Notes: generated by a model not told the origin, from the letters alone. DNA of 64,000 nt from Paenibacillus mendelii (GCF_024498075.1 NZ_JANHOF010000002.1:1-64000); one strand, 5' to 3'; shown: positions 53,934-63,850, numbered from the stretch's first letter. Translations and numbers: made by a program.

Positions 53934-55071
53934 TGCGCTGCTCTTATGCCGAAAAATGGTCTTACAGACCGCTCTTCGCTCCTGGCGGTCGCTGTAAGAC
54001 CAAGTAATGGTCTTACAGCCGTCTGAACTCCTGACTGCTGCGCTATTCCGCTGCTGTAACGCCGAAAAACGGTCTTACAGACCGCTCTTCGCTCCTGACG
54101 CTCGACGTAAGACCAATTAATGGTCTTACAGCCGTCCGATCTCCTGACTGCTGCGCTATTCCGCTGCTGTAACGCCGAAAAACGGTCTTACGGACTGCTT
54201 TTCGCTCCTAGCGCTCGCCGTAAGACCAATTAATGGTCTTACAGCCGTCCGATCTCCTAACTGCTGCGCTATCTCGCTGCTGTAACGCCGAAAAACGGTC
54301 TTACAGACCGCTCTTCGATCCTGGCGCTCGCCGTAAGACCAATTAGTGGTCTTACAGCCGTCCGATCTCCTAACTGCTGCGCTATCTCGCTGCTGTAACG
54401 CCGAAAAACGGTCTTATAGACCACTTTTCGATCCTGACGCTCGACGTAAGACCAATTAATGGTCTTACAGCCGTCCGATCTCCTGACTGCTGCGCTATTC
54501 CGCTGCTGTAACGCCGAAAAACGGTCTTACAGACCGCTCTTCGCTCCTGACGCTCGACGTAAGACCAATTAATGGTCTTACAGCCGTCCGATCTCCTGAC
54601 TGCTGCGCTATTCCGCTGCTGTAACGCCGAAAAACGGACTTACGGACCGCTTTTCGCTCCTAGCGCTCGCCGTAAGACCAATTAATGGTCTTACAGCCGT
54701 CCAATCTCCTAACTGCTGCGCTATCTCGCTGCTGTAACGCCGAAAAGGTCTTATAGACCGCTTTTCGCTCCTGGCGCTCGCCGTAAGACCAATTAATAGT
54801 CTTACAGCCGTCCGATCTCCTGACTGCTGCGCTTCTTCGCTGCTATAACGCCGAAAAACGGTCTTATAGACCGCTTTTCGCTCCTAGCGCTCGCTGTAAG
54901 ACCAATTAATGGTCTTATAGCCGTCTGATCTCCTAACTGGTGCGCTATCTCGCTGCTGTAACGCCGAAAAACGGTCTTATAGACCGCTTTTCGCTCCTAG
55001 CGCTCGCCGTAAGACCAATTAATGGTCTTACAGTTGTTCAATCTCCTAACTGCTGCGCTATTCCGCTGCTC
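53934..55071. repeat. Ten-copy 113-bp tandem repeat (satellite-like array)
   Basis: Units begin at GCCGAAAAA: 53948, 54061, 54174, 54287, 54400, 54513, 54626, 54739, 54850 and 54963, i.e. exactly 113 bp apart except one 111-bp unit. Each unit holds a palindrome CGGTCT-TAC-AGACCG and a second one, GTAAGACCA / TGGTCTTAC with a 5-nt loop. 113 is not a multiple of three, so no reading frame is kept. A degenerate partial copy lies at 53934-53947. The array fills the gap between the nagBA terminator and the deoR gene. Confidence 0.95.
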
Positions 55072-55262
55072 GCAGGTTTCATAGGTTCACGGGGTTTCGC
55101 CGGTCCCGCGGGTTTCACTGGCTTCACTGGCTTCACGGGGTTCGCCGTATCTCGCCGATTTCACGGGATTCAAGGACTTCATGAGTTTTGCCAGTTTCGC
55201 CGAGTCTCACTGAGTCTCGCCGGTCTCGCAGATTTCACGGCTCTCCCGAATTTAACTGGTTT
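55072..55262. repeat. Degenerate 9-bp tandem repeat
   Basis: About 20 imperfect copies of a 9-bp unit; minus strand consensus near GTGAAACC/GGCGAAACC (plus strand GGTTTCAC, GGCTTCACT and so on). It begins where the 113-bp array breaks off and reaches into the last codons and stop of the deoR gene. Confidence 0.8.
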
Positions 55263-56052
55263 CGCCGTTTCCAGCGGCAACGTAAACGCGAATACCAAAT
55301 CCACTTGCAACCGCCCCCAGATGCTGGGGCAGCGGAGCATCTGTGATGAAGCCCTGCAGCGCCGTCAGCGGTGCAATGGTGAACAGCGAGGTACGGCCGA
55401 TTTTTGTGTGATCGAACATGGCGTAGGTAGCCTGCGATCGACCGATCATCGCTTTGGCAATTTGTGCCTCCTGCTCCGAATACGTGGTAATGCCTCCCGT
55501 GGAGGAAACGCCGTCCACGCCGAGAAACATTTTGCCTATATTGAGCTGTGCGATCATTGCTTCTCCAAGAGGACCGCATAGCTCGAAGCTGTTATGGCGC
55601 ATCATGCCGCCTGCGAGAACCACCTGGATATCACTTCCTGCCAGCTCCATGGCTACGTTCACCGCGTTCGTCACAACGGTAATCCCACGACGCGTCTTCA
55701 GCAGCTTCGCCAGCAAATAATTCGTCGTGCCCCCTGAGAGGCCGACTACATCACCTTCCACGATAAGTTCTGCAGCAGCTCCTGCAATCCGCTCCTTCTC
55801 AAGGAACGACAGTCCTTCCTTCTCCGCAAATGGAAGCTCTCGCACCGCGTTCATACCATCATACATCGCGCCGCCGATCGTCCGGATCACTGGCTCTTCC
55901 TTCTCCATCAGCTCCAGATCGCGCCGCGCGGTAGCTTCCGATACTGAGAAACGCTCCACCACTTCTTGGATGGTGATTCTTCCCTGACGTTTCAGGACGT
56001 TCATGATCTGCTCCCGCCGCCGTCTGCCTTTGGAGGTCTGCATATCCGTCAT
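55252..56052 (-). CDS. DeoR family transcriptional regulator
   Basis: 266 residues. N-terminal winged HTH (about 5-58; RREQIMNVLKRQGRITIQEVVERFSVSEATARRDLELME) and the C-terminal sugar-phosphate sensor domain (about 80-240; GLSGGTTNYLLAKLL, VVTNAVNVAMELAG, FLGVDGVSSTGGITTYSEQEAQIAKAMI, YAMFDHTKIG). Start ATG 56052 with GGTGGAG upstream, one base after the kinase stop. It likely represses its own operon in response to a sugar phosphate. The last residues (NGETS) are encoded by the 9-bp repeat. Confidence 0.93.
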   Translation of the reverse strand: MTDMQTSKGRRRREQIMNVLKRQGRITIQEVVERFSVSEATARRDLELMEKEEPVIRTIGGAMYDGMNAVRELPFAEKEGLSFLEKERIAGAAAELIVEGDVVGLSGGTTNYLLAKLLKTRRGITVVTNAVNVAMELAGSDIQVVLAGGMMRHNSFELCGPLGEAMIAQLNIGKMFLGVDGVSSTGGITTYSEQEAQIAKAMIGRSQATYAMFDHTKIGRTSLFTIAPLTALQGFITDAPLPQHLGAVASGFGIRVYVAAGNGETS

Positions 56053-56053
56053 C

Positions 56054-57010
56054 TTAACGCTCCACCCAGCCATCGCCCTGCAAGCGGCGTTCCACGGTCT
56101 GCCAATCTGGCAGCGCTTCCCAATCCCCTCGCATCTGTACGACGAGCGATCCGTTAATGCTGCCGATACGCACCGCTTCTACAGCACTTTTGCCTTGCAG
56201 AAGACCGGTCAAGAAGCCCGCGCAAAACCCATCACCGGCCCCAACCGTATCGATCACTTGATCGGCTTTGTAGAAGGGTACAGACGCCGCTTCACCCTGA
56301 TCAAGTACAACCGTGGTATCGCCAACACCTTTAATGATGCTGACCGCATTCAGCTTGGCCAGCTTCTCTTTCACCGCATCAAAATCATCCGTCTCGTACA
56401 AGAGGCGCAGCTCGTCCCATCCCGGCAAGAAGTAATCAGCCTGTTCCGCAAGCTGGAACACGACCTCACGCGCTTCTTCGATGGTCCACAGCTTCAGCCG
56501 CAAGTTCGGATCAAAGCTGACCATCACGCCGGCTTCCTTGGCCGCTGCTACAGCAGCAAACACGGTTTCGCGGCAGCTGTCGCTCAGCGCCGGCGTGATT
56601 CCGGTAACGTGTAACAGCTTGCAGCCTCTTATATAATCAAGATCTAAATCCGCCGGCGTCATGCGGCTTGCTGCCGAATGCTTGCGGTAATAATGAACCG
56701 CAAGCTTGCCTGCAACGGTTTCACGGAACATGAGGCCTGTCGAGCTGTCGTTACTAAGCTTAGCCCTCGAGACATCCACGCCTTCGCCGCGGATCCGTTT
56801 TAGAATCATCCTTCCGAATGGATCATCACCGAGCGCCCCAAACCAGCCGACCGAGCTGCCTAATCGGGCGGCTCCGATCGCTACATTGCTCTCCGCACCG
56901 CCGAAGCTCTGCTCCAGCTGGGCGGCCGCTTCCAAGCCCCGGTATTCCGGCGACATGAATAGCGCCATCGTTTCCCCAAAGGTGATCAAATCCGGAGACT
57001 GCTTCGTCAT
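56054..57010 (-). CDS. kdgK: PfkB family sugar kinase, 2-dehydro-3-deoxygluconokinase-like
   Basis: 318 residues. FGETMALFMSP and GGAESNVAIGAARLG form the substrate lid and pocket; DTVGAGDGFCAGFLTGLL is the PfkB anion-hole/catalytic motif. The overall pattern fits KDG kinase, which phosphorylates 2-keto-3-deoxygluconate from pectin or glucuronate breakdown. No KDPG aldolase is adjacent, so another ketose or deoxy-sugar acid is possible. GGGGAG precedes the ATG; it begins 29 nt after the membrane protein gene. Confidence 0.87.
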   Translation of the reverse strand: MTKQSPDLITFGETMALFMSPEYRGLEAAAQLEQSFGGAESNVAIGAARLGSSVGWFGALGDDPFGRMILKRIRGEGVDVSRAKLSNDSSTGLMFRETVAGKLAVHYYRKHSAASRMTPADLDLDYIRGCKLLHVTGITPALSDSCRETVFAAVAAAKEAGVMVSFDPNLRLKLWTIEEAREVVFQLAEQADYFLPGWDELRLLYETDDFDAVKEKLAKLNAVSIIKGVGDTTVVLDQGEAASVPFYKADQVIDTVGAGDGFCAGFLTGLLQGKSAVEAVRIGSINGSLVVQMRGDWEALPDWQTVERRLQGDGWVER

Positions 57011-57039
57011 GCTCTCTCCCCATTTAACTGCGAATTAGT

Positions 57040-57465
57040 TTACTCATAGATCGGATATTTCATGAAATATAAAATCACGATATAAATAATTAGCACGATA
57101 ATGCTCAGCATACGAGCTTTGGCGATGTGCGACGACGCGCTTTGACCGGTTTGAATTTCGGTCACGATCCGTTTAAGAGGCTTGCTGATAATACCGCCCA
57201 AGGCTGCGATGGCAAGAAACAGCACCGTTACGATGATCATCCACAGCACGGCATACTTACTCTGCGACATTAAATAGCCGCCTGTAAGCAGCTGCAAGAT
57301 GAGGAAGTACTGTGCGATCCGGTTTGCGGAGACGAGCCCATCGGCAAGACCGGCTTGTCCTTCGCCTGCAAGCTTAGAGGTCCGTCCGACCAATACCGGC
57401 ATCACGATATAGAACCCCATGCCCGTCGCTCCTAATACATGCAGAAATAGCATAAAATTATTCAT
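57040..57465 (-). CDS. Four-span membrane protein (DUF2269-like)
   Basis: 141 residues with four hydrophobic segments (about 3-22, 50-68, 74-93, 118-138). The FLHVLGATGMGFYIVMPVLVG opening resembles small integral membrane proteins of the DUF2269 type; this assignment is tentative. Start ATG 57465 with AGGAGG upstream. It sits between recQ and the sugar kinase, all on the same strand. Confidence 0.7.
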   Translation of the reverse strand: MNNFMLFLHVLGATGMGFYIVMPVLVGRTSKLAGEGQAGLADGLVSANRIAQYFLILQLLTGGYLMSQSKYAVLWMIIVTVLFLAIAALGGIISKPLKRIVTEIQTGQSASSHIAKARMLSIIVLIIYIVILYFMKYPIYE

Positions 57466-57545
57466 TTCGCTTCCTCCTGAAATTTCTATTACAATCCTCA
57501 CCAGTATACTAAAACAATGAACAAATTCAAAGTAGAATACGGAAG

Positions 57546-59792
57546 CTAGCCGCTGTTGGCTCCTCCGAGTCGGTGCTTGGCAATGACCGCTTTAATAGCA
57601 AAATAATCAATATCGTCTGGAAGCTCCTCTTTAATCGGCTTCAATCGTTCGGCTCCGATCCGGGTGACGGCTTTCACGATTAATGCTTCACTCGCTTCCG
57701 GTATGAACTCATCCCAATTCACCTCTTCGCCCTCTTCCGCACAGCGGATCAGATGATTCTCAACGGTAACCCGGCTCATATCGCGAAGCTCTGCTATTTG
57801 TGCCAAGGAGTGCCCGGCATGCAGCAGCGCAAGGGTCTGCAAGTGGCTGGCCAGCTCTGAAGTATCAGCCAGAAACGCAGCCTTCTCATCCTCGCTTACG
57901 ACAGCTCCCCTATCTCTATCTATCTCACGAGATGCCGCTGCTTGATTGGAAGCCGCGGACATTGGCTGAGGACTCGCATCTACTAACGCTGATGAAGGCG
58001 ACTCTCCTGCCGGAGCGCGGAATCCGCGGACGATCGAAATCACATCGGTCCCGTACTTCGCCACCTTAGCGGCTCCGACTCCTTTCACCGTTAGCAGCTG
58101 CTCGGTGTTGAGCGGCTGTCGATCGGCAATATCGCGGAGAGTGGCATCGAAAAACAGCATGAACGGCGGTACTTGCTCGCGTGCTGCCGTTACGCGGCGC
58201 CATTCCCGCAGCGCTTCGAACAACGGACTGTTCGCGGCGGCTTGAACCGTCGTCTTCCTCTTAACGGACGTGCTCCTTCTGCGCATCACCTGCACGCTGC
58301 CTTCCAGTACAGGAAGCGCCTCGGCAGTTAAGGATACAGTCGGATACTCACCGTCGCTAATTCTCATATAGCCTTCCGCCACAAGCCAATATAGCCAGTC
58401 CGTAATTTCTTTTTCGGGCCAATCGCGAAATAAGGCATAGGTCGACAGCCGGTCGAGACCCAGCTCCAATATCCGTTTCTCCCTCGATCCCTTCAGCACT
58501 TTGGCAGCTAATGATATTCCGAATCTCCCCTTCAGCCGGCCAACACAAGAAAGCGCCTTGCGAGCCTCCTCGGTCATATCCACCTTCTCAGTCTGATCCA
58601 GGCAATTGCTGCATTTGCCGCAAGGAGGGACATCAGCTTCACCGAAGTAACTGACAATAAATTGGAGGAAGCATCGATCGGTCCGGCTGTAGTGCATAAT
58701 CGTGTACAGCTTGTTCAGCTGAATGGCCCGTCGTTCTGGATCGGCCGTCCCCCGTTCGATGAGGAAACGCTGCACCTGGACATCCTGGGGCTCAAACAGC
58801 AGCACGCATTCGCTTTCCTCGCCATCGCGGCCAGCGCGGCCTGCTTCCTGGTAATACGACTCGACGTCGCCAGGCATCTGCCAATGCACGACATAACGAA
58901 CATTCGGCTTATCAATCCCCATTCCGAACGCATTCGTGGCCACCATCACTCTGACGTCGTCGAAACGGAATTTCTCCTGAGCGTCCGCTCTCTCCTCATC
59001 GTTTAACCCGCCGTGGTATTTACTTACGGAAATACCCTGCTTCTGGAGATCGCTGCAGACCTCCTCCGCCTCTTTGCGCGTCGCTGTATATACGATGCCC
59101 GACTGGTCCAGCCGCTGTTTCACATAATCACGCAGAAACTTCTTTTTATCGATACCGGTAACGACCGATAGCGACAGATTCGTACGGGCAAACCCCGTTA
59201 TGAACACATTCGGCTCACGGAGTCCCAGCATGGCCGCGATATCACGCGAAACCTCGGGAGTGGCCGTGGCCGTGAAGGCAGCTACCGGCGGCCGATTCTC
59301 CAGCCTTCCGATCCAGCCGGCAAGCTGCCTGTAGCTCGGACGGAAGTCATGGCCCCATTGTGACACGCAGTGAGCCTCGTCGATTGCGATCAGCGGAATG
59401 TGCATTTGACTCGCCAATGACTCGAACATCGTACCGTCAAGACGCTCCGGCGCGACATACAACAGTTTATATACCCCTTGTGCAGTTTGGCGAACTACGT
59501 CCCGGTACGAAGCCGCGTCGAGAGAGCTGTTCAAATAAGCGGCCGATACCCCTAACCGGGACAAGGCATCTACCTGGTCCTTCATCAGCGAGATTAACGG
59601 TGAAACGACGATAGTCGTTCCCGGCTGCAGCATCGCAGGAAGCTGATAACAAACCGACTTGCCCCCGCCGGTCGGCAGAATCGCTAGTGTATCCTTTCCT
59701 TGAATCAGGCCTTCAATGATTTCGCCCTGTCCTTTGCGAAAGCTGTCAAAGCCGTAAACCTGCTTCAACAGCCGCTGCGCTTGCTCCATCAT
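57546..59792 (-). CDS. recQ: ATP-dependent DNA helicase RecQ
   Basis: 748 residues. Helicase core with Walker A LPTGGGKSV, DEAH box (AIDEAHCVSQWGHDFRP), TATATPE and the motif VI QEAGRAGRDG; then the zinc cluster CGKCSNC (upstream Cys in DRCFLQF), the RQC winged helix, an HRDC domain (about 530-600; REQVPPFMLFFDATLRDIA) and a C-terminal helix-turn-helix extension (about 660-745; HAGHSLAQIAELRDMSRVTVENHLIRC). Unwinds DNA in repair and fork restart. GGAGG precedes the ATG pair at 59787-59792. Confidence 0.97.
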   Translation of the reverse strand: MMEQAQRLLKQVYGFDSFRKGQGEIIEGLIQGKDTLAILPTGGGKSVCYQLPAMLQPGTTIVVSPLISLMKDQVDALSRLGVSAAYLNSSLDAASYRDVVRQTAQGVYKLLYVAPERLDGTMFESLASQMHIPLIAIDEAHCVSQWGHDFRPSYRQLAGWIGRLENRPPVAAFTATATPEVSRDIAAMLGLREPNVFITGFARTNLSLSVVTGIDKKKFLRDYVKQRLDQSGIVYTATRKEAEEVCSDLQKQGISVSKYHGGLNDEERADAQEKFRFDDVRVMVATNAFGMGIDKPNVRYVVHWQMPGDVESYYQEAGRAGRDGEESECVLLFEPQDVQVQRFLIERGTADPERRAIQLNKLYTIMHYSRTDRCFLQFIVSYFGEADVPPCGKCSNCLDQTEKVDMTEEARKALSCVGRLKGRFGISLAAKVLKGSREKRILELGLDRLSTYALFRDWPEKEITDWLYWLVAEGYMRISDGEYPTVSLTAEALPVLEGSVQVMRRRSTSVKRKTTVQAAANSPLFEALREWRRVTAAREQVPPFMLFFDATLRDIADRQPLNTEQLLTVKGVGAAKVAKYGTDVISIVRGFRAPAGESPSSALVDASPQPMSAASNQAAASREIDRDRGAVVSEDEKAAFLADTSELASHLQTLALLHAGHSLAQIAELRDMSRVTVENHLIRCAEEGEEVNWDEFIPEASEALIVKAVTRIGAERLKPIKEELPDDIDYFAIKAVIAKHRLGGANSG

Positions 59793-59826
59793 GATTCCAG
59801 CCTCCTTCTATCCCAAATAAATAACG

Positions 59827-59855
59827 AAGACCCTGACACCGATCGGTCAGGGTCT
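59827..59855 (-). terminator. Terminator of citZ-icd-mdh
   Basis: GACCCTGAC (59829-59837) pairs with GTCAGGGTC, minus strand T-rich stretch TTCGTTATTTATTT after it. Confidence 0.7.
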
Positions 59856-59877
59856 CATGTGCTTCACGAGTAATCTT

Positions 59878-60822
59878 CTATTTACCGTTAACTACCGCGA
59901 TGACATTGCGCACGGAGTCCGCTGATTTCTCAAGTGCAGCCTTCTCGTCAGCAGTCAATTCGAGCTCGAATACTCTCTCGATACCATCGCCGCCAAGTAC
60001 AACCGGAACACCCATAAATAAGTTGTTGTAGCCGTATTCGCCTTCCAGCAGCGCGATAACAGGAAGGATGCGTTTCTTATCTTTCAAGATCGCTTCGGTC
60101 ATCTGAACAAGCGAGGCAGCCGGCGCATAATATGCGCTGCCGTTACCGAGCAGGTTAACGATTTCGCCTCCGCCAACGCGCGTACGCTGTACGATTGCCT
60201 CGATGCGATCTGCCGGAATCAGCTTCTCGATCGGAATACCGCCGACATTGGAGTAACGCACAAGCGGTACCATGTCATCGCCATGTCCGCCAAGCACGAA
60301 GCCGCGAACGTCTTCAGTCGAAACGTTCAGCTCTTGTGCGATAAACGTACAGTAGCGTGCTGTATCAAGTACTCCCGATTGGCCAATGACACGGTTCTTC
60401 GGGAATCCGAGCGCATTGTAAGCTACATAGGTCATCGCATCAACCGGGTTGGAGAGGATGATGACATATGCGTTCGGGCTTGACGCCTTGATGTTCTCGC
60501 ATACGGATTTCACAATGCCAGCGTTTGTGTTTACAAGGTCGTCGCGGCTCATGCCAGGTTTACGGGCGATGCCTGCTGTGATGATGACAACGTCGGAATC
60601 TTTCGTATCCGCGTAGTCGGAAGTGCCGATGATAGTCGAGTCAATGCCTTGAACAGGCGTCGATTCCATCAAATCCAGTGCTTTACCTTTAGTCGGGTTC
60701 TCCAGCTGGGGAATGTCGACGAGTACAACGTCACCGAGTTCTTTCTGTGCTAGCATAAGCGCGGTTGTAGCGCCTGTAAAGCCAGCACCGACAACAGAGA
60801 TTTTATTCCGTTTAATTGCCAC
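59878..60822 (-). CDS. mdh: Malate dehydrogenase (LDH-like, NAD)
   Basis: 314 residues. Oxidises malate to oxaloacetate. The Rossmann loop is GAGFTG (12-17) and D36 at the end of strand 2 selects NAD. Substrate arginines sit in [16 protein letters not shown] and the catalytic His in [10 protein letters not shown]. This is the Bacillus-type lactate-dehydrogenase-like enzyme. It is last in the TCA operon, following icd by about 114 bp with a stable hairpin between. Confidence 0.97.
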   Translation of the reverse strand: MAIKRNKISVVGAGFTGATTALMLAQKELGDVVLVDIPQLENPTKGKALDLMESTPVQGIDSTIIGTSDYADTKDSDVVIITAGIARKPGMSRDDLVNTNAGIVKSVCENIKASSPNAYVIILSNPVDAMTYVAYNALGFPKNRVIGQSGVLDTARYCTFIAQELNVSTEDVRGFVLGGHGDDMVPLVRYSNVGGIPIEKLIPADRIEAIVQRTRVGGGEIVNLLGNGSAYYAPAASLVQMTEAILKDKKRILPVIALLEGEYGYNNLFMGVPVVLGGDGIERVFELELTADEKAALEKSADSVRNVIAVVNGK

Positions 60823-60877
60823 TGCGAATACTACCTCCTAAAGATGTTTTGGATTCACTAAACGATCGAATCGAGGC

Positions 60878-60909
60878 GGAAAGCGGGGTTACAATAAGCC
60901 CCGCTTTCC
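60878..60909 (-). other. Intergenic hairpin between icd and mdh
   Basis: GGAAAGCGGGG (60878-60888) pairs perfectly with CCCCGCTTTCC (60899-60909). No T run, so it is more likely an mRNA-stabilising or processing stem than a terminator. Confidence 0.7.
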
Positions 60910-60936
60910 GTTCCATATTCAGACCCTTCTATGAAA

Positions 60937-62229
60937 CTACATATTTTTGATGATTTCGTCCGCAAATGCCGAACATTTCACTTCCGTTGCGCCTTCCATC
61001 AGACGGGCAAAGTCATACGTAACGGTTTTGTTGTTGATCGAAGCTTCCATCCCTTTGTAGATCAGGTCAGCCGCTTCCTGCCAGCCAAGGTGCTCAAGCA
61101 GCATAACGCCGGACAGAATGACCGAGCCCGGGTTTACAACGTCGAGGTCCGCATATTTAGGTGCAGTACCGTGTGTTGCTTCGAATATAGCATGTCCGGT
61201 CAGGTAGTTGATATTCGCGCCTGGTGCGATACCGATGCCGCCGACTTGTGCTGCAAGTGCATCAGAGAGGTAGTCGCCGTTCAGGTTCAGCGTTGCGATC
61301 ACGTCAAAGTCTGTAGGACGTGTCAGGACTTGCTGCAGCGCGATGTCGGCAATAGCGTCTTTCACAATCAATTTGCCGGCAGCTTCCGCTTCCTTCTGAG
61401 CTTTGTTTGCCGCGTCCGTACCTTCTGCTTCTTTGATGCGGTCATATTGACCCCATGTGAAGGTTTGATCTGCGAATTCTTGCTCTGCGACTTCGTAGCC
61501 CCAGTTTTTGAACGCGCCTTCTGTATATTTCATGATGTTGCCTTTGTGTACGAGCGTAACCGATTTGCGGCCATGCTTGATTGCGTATGTGATTGCTGCA
61601 CGTACCAGACGCTTGGAGCCTTCAGCGGAAACCGGCTTGATGCCGATGCCGGAAGTTTCGGGGAAGCGGATGTTCTTGGCACCCATCTCTTCTTGCAGGA
61701 ACGCAATCACTTTCTTCACGGCATCTGAGCCTTCTTGGTACTCGATGCCGGCATAGATATCTTCTGTGTTCTCACGGAAAATAACCATGTCTACCAGTTC
61801 AGGACGTTTCACCGGTGAAGGTACGCCTGTGAAGTAACGAACCGGACGCAAGCAAGTATACAGGTCCAGCTCTTGACGAAGAGCAACGTTCAGCGAGCGA
61901 ATTCCGCCGCCGATTGGCGTTGTCAAAGGTCCTTTGATGGCAACGATATATTCACGAATGGCTGTAAGCGTATCAGCTGGCAGCCATTCGCCGTAGTTGT
62001 TGAATGCTTTCTCGCCGGCAAACACTTCGTACCATGCGATTTTCTTCTCACCGTTGTAAGCTTTCTCAACAGCTGCGTCAAGAGCGCGCTTGGAAGCTTT
62101 CCAGATATCACGGCCTGTACCGTCACCTTCGATAAACGGAATGATCGGATTGTTCGGAACCTGCAGAACACCATTGTCGATTGTAATTTGTTGACCTTCG
62201 GTCGGAAGCGCGAATTTTTCGAGTTTCAT
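60937..62229 (-). CDS. icd: Isocitrate dehydrogenase (NADP type)
   Basis: 430 residues from ATG 62229 (AAGGAGG 8 nt upstream). Converts isocitrate to 2-oxoglutarate. [14 protein letters not shown] is the start of the fold; [18 protein letters not shown] holds the substrate-binding Ser/Arg; [14 protein letters not shown] and [17 protein letters not shown] are signature segments, the latter matching NADP-dependent enzymes. The ~49 extra codons upstream in frame lack an RBS and were left out. Confidence 0.97.
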   Translation of the reverse strand: MKLEKFALPTEGQQITIDNGVLQVPNNPIIPFIEGDGTGRDIWKASKRALDAAVEKAYNGEKKIAWYEVFAGEKAFNNYGEWLPADTLTAIREYIVAIKGPLTTPIGGGIRSLNVALRQELDLYTCLRPVRYFTGVPSPVKRPELVDMVIFRENTEDIYAGIEYQEGSDAVKKVIAFLQEEMGAKNIRFPETSGIGIKPVSAEGSKRLVRAAITYAIKHGRKSVTLVHKGNIMKYTEGAFKNWGYEVAEQEFADQTFTWGQYDRIKEAEGTDAANKAQKEAEAAGKLIVKDAIADIALQQVLTRPTDFDVIATLNLNGDYLSDALAAQVGGIGIAPGANINYLTGHAIFEATHGTAPKYADLDVVNPGSVILSGVMLLEHLGWQEAADLIYKGMEASINNKTVTYDFARLMEGATEVKCSAFADEIIKNM

Positions 62230-62441
62230 GAATAAATCCTCCTTGGATATCTGTGGGATGGGATAAAGATACAAAGCATGCAAAAGCAGCTTTCCTGCCG
62301 CTAGAAGGGCCGGTAAGCATACTAATTCGAGAGGCGCCTGACATAGCACGACGGGAGCCAGCTGCACAGACAATCACCAAATGCGCGGACAACCCGTCTA
62401 TATGAGGTATCTCAAGAAGTTAATAATTTGAATTCGTAAGC

Positions 62442-63557
62442 CTAGCCGCGTTGTGCGATCGGCGTTACTTTCTGGTTAACCGGTCCGACGTATTCGGCAC
62501 GCGGACGGATGAGGCGGTTATTCTCGTACTGCTCGAGAATATGAGCGGTCCATCCCGATACGCGGCTGATCGCGAAGATCGGTGTGAACAAATCGCGTGC
62601 GATCTTCAATGTAGTATAGACGGAAGCCGAGTAGAAATCCACATTAGGCTTCAGCCCCTTCTGGCCGGTAACGATTTCCTCGATCTTAATGGACATCTCA
62701 TAGAGCTCCATGTTGCCTGTCAGTTTGCCAAGCTCACGGGACATCTTCTGCAGATGCTTCGCGCGCGGATCGCCATTCTTATAGACACGATGGCCGAAGC
62801 CCATGATCTTCTCTTTATTGGCAAGCTTGTCGTTAATGACCGATTCCACATTGCCAAGCGTGCCGATCTCCTCAAGCATAACCATGACCGCTTCGTTCGC
62901 GCCGCCATGGAGAGGGCCCTTCAAGGCGCCGATTGCCGACGTTACGCCGGAGTAGATGTCGGAGAGCGTCGCTACTGTGACACGGGCAGCGAATGTCGAA
63001 GCGTTCAGCTCGTGGTCGGCATGCAGCACAAGCGCTTGATCGAGCGCCTTGACCGCCACTTCATCCGGTTCTTGTCCAGTTAGCATGTACAGGAAGTTGT
63101 GCGCAATGGATACGCCGGCTTTAGGCGCTACCGGTTCTTTGCCTTCACGGATGCGGGCAAACGCCGCAACGATCGTAGGCAGCTGAGCCTGAAGCTTAAT
63201 AGCTTTGTTCAAGTTAGCTTCCGGCGACATATCATTGGCCGAAGCATCATAAAGAGCGAGACTGGACACCGCTGTGCGAAGCGCTGCCATGGAATTGGTA
63301 TCTTTAGGATAGAGCTTTAGTTGTTCGAGTACTTGTGCGGGAATTGCTGCATATTCACCGAGCCGTTGGTTTAACCCATCCAGTTCGGATTGTGTAGGGA
63401 GCTTGCCGTACCAGAGAAGATAAGCTGTTTCTTCGAAGGAAGCATGTTCGGCAAGATCGTCTATATCAATACCACGATATGTCAGAACACCATCGATAAT
63501 CGAGCTGATCGAGGATGTTGTGGCGACGATGCCTTCCAGACCTTTGGTTGCTGTCAT
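62442..63557 (-). CDS. citZ: Citrate synthase
   Basis: 371 residues, small Gram-positive/archaeal-type enzyme. GLEGIVATTSSIS opens it; catalytic residues are His in GPLHGGANEAVM, His in GFGHRVYKNGDPRA and Asp in PNVDFYSASVY. It condenses acetyl-CoA and oxaloacetate and starts the TCA operon. Start ATG 63557 with AAAGGAGAGAG upstream. A 212-nt gap to icd contains a G/C-rich region but no gene. Confidence 0.97.
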   Translation of the reverse strand: MTATKGLEGIVATTSSISSIIDGVLTYRGIDIDDLAEHASFEETAYLLWYGKLPTQSELDGLNQRLGEYAAIPAQVLEQLKLYPKDTNSMAALRTAVSSLALYDASANDMSPEANLNKAIKLQAQLPTIVAAFARIREGKEPVAPKAGVSIAHNFLYMLTGQEPDEVAVKALDQALVLHADHELNASTFAARVTVATLSDIYSGVTSAIGALKGPLHGGANEAVMVMLEEIGTLGNVESVINDKLANKEKIMGFGHRVYKNGDPRAKHLQKMSRELGKLTGNMELYEMSIKIEEIVTGQKGLKPNVDFYSASVYTTLKIARDLFTPIFAISRVSGWTAHILEQYENNRLIRPRAEYVGPVNQKVTPIAQRG

Positions 63558-63634
63558 GTCTCTCTCTCCTTTAACTTCAAATATTTCCATATTTTCTCAA
63601 CAATAAATGGATTCGATTCCGTATCGTCCTTTCA

Positions 63635-63663
63635 ATCATATCGGATTTTGATAACGAAGTGAA
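63635..63663 (-). promoter_or_regulatory. Promoter of citZ-icd-mdh
   Basis: Minus strand TTCACT (63658-63663), 17-nt spacer, TATGAT (63635-63640), about 70 nt before the citZ start. Confidence 0.6.
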
Positions 63664-63850
63664 CAAAAATGGACATAAAAACTCTTTATCGCCATCATAA
63701 AGTTTTTTTCTGTCGATATATGAGCAAGATTTTTCCCGAAAACGGTTAATTATAACCATGTTAAATCAATACTTTTTGCTGCGTGCCCCGAGTGTTACAC
63801 TATTTATATAAAAAAATCAGTATGACGATATGATTACCGGAGGCGAATTC

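Noticed and set aside
53934-55071. CRISPR array
   Set aside because: Whole 113-bp units repeat, with no unique spacers between short direct repeats, and no cas genes in the window.
54940-55581. 213-codon plus-strand frame with GFTGFTGFTG-like repeats
   Set aside because: It starts in the 113-bp array, runs through the 9-bp repeat and then antisense through deoR. No RBS; the collagen-like look comes from the 9-bp period.
60931-61728. 265-codon frame antisense to icd
   Set aside because: Shadow frame; Cys/Phe/Arg-rich composition is typical of reverse-strand reading.
63673-63709. Hairpin with T run between citZ promoter and Ppx gene
   Set aside because: AAAACT..TTTAT / ATAAAGTTTTTT resembles a terminator but no gene leads into it on either strand; probably an A/T-rich coincidence.
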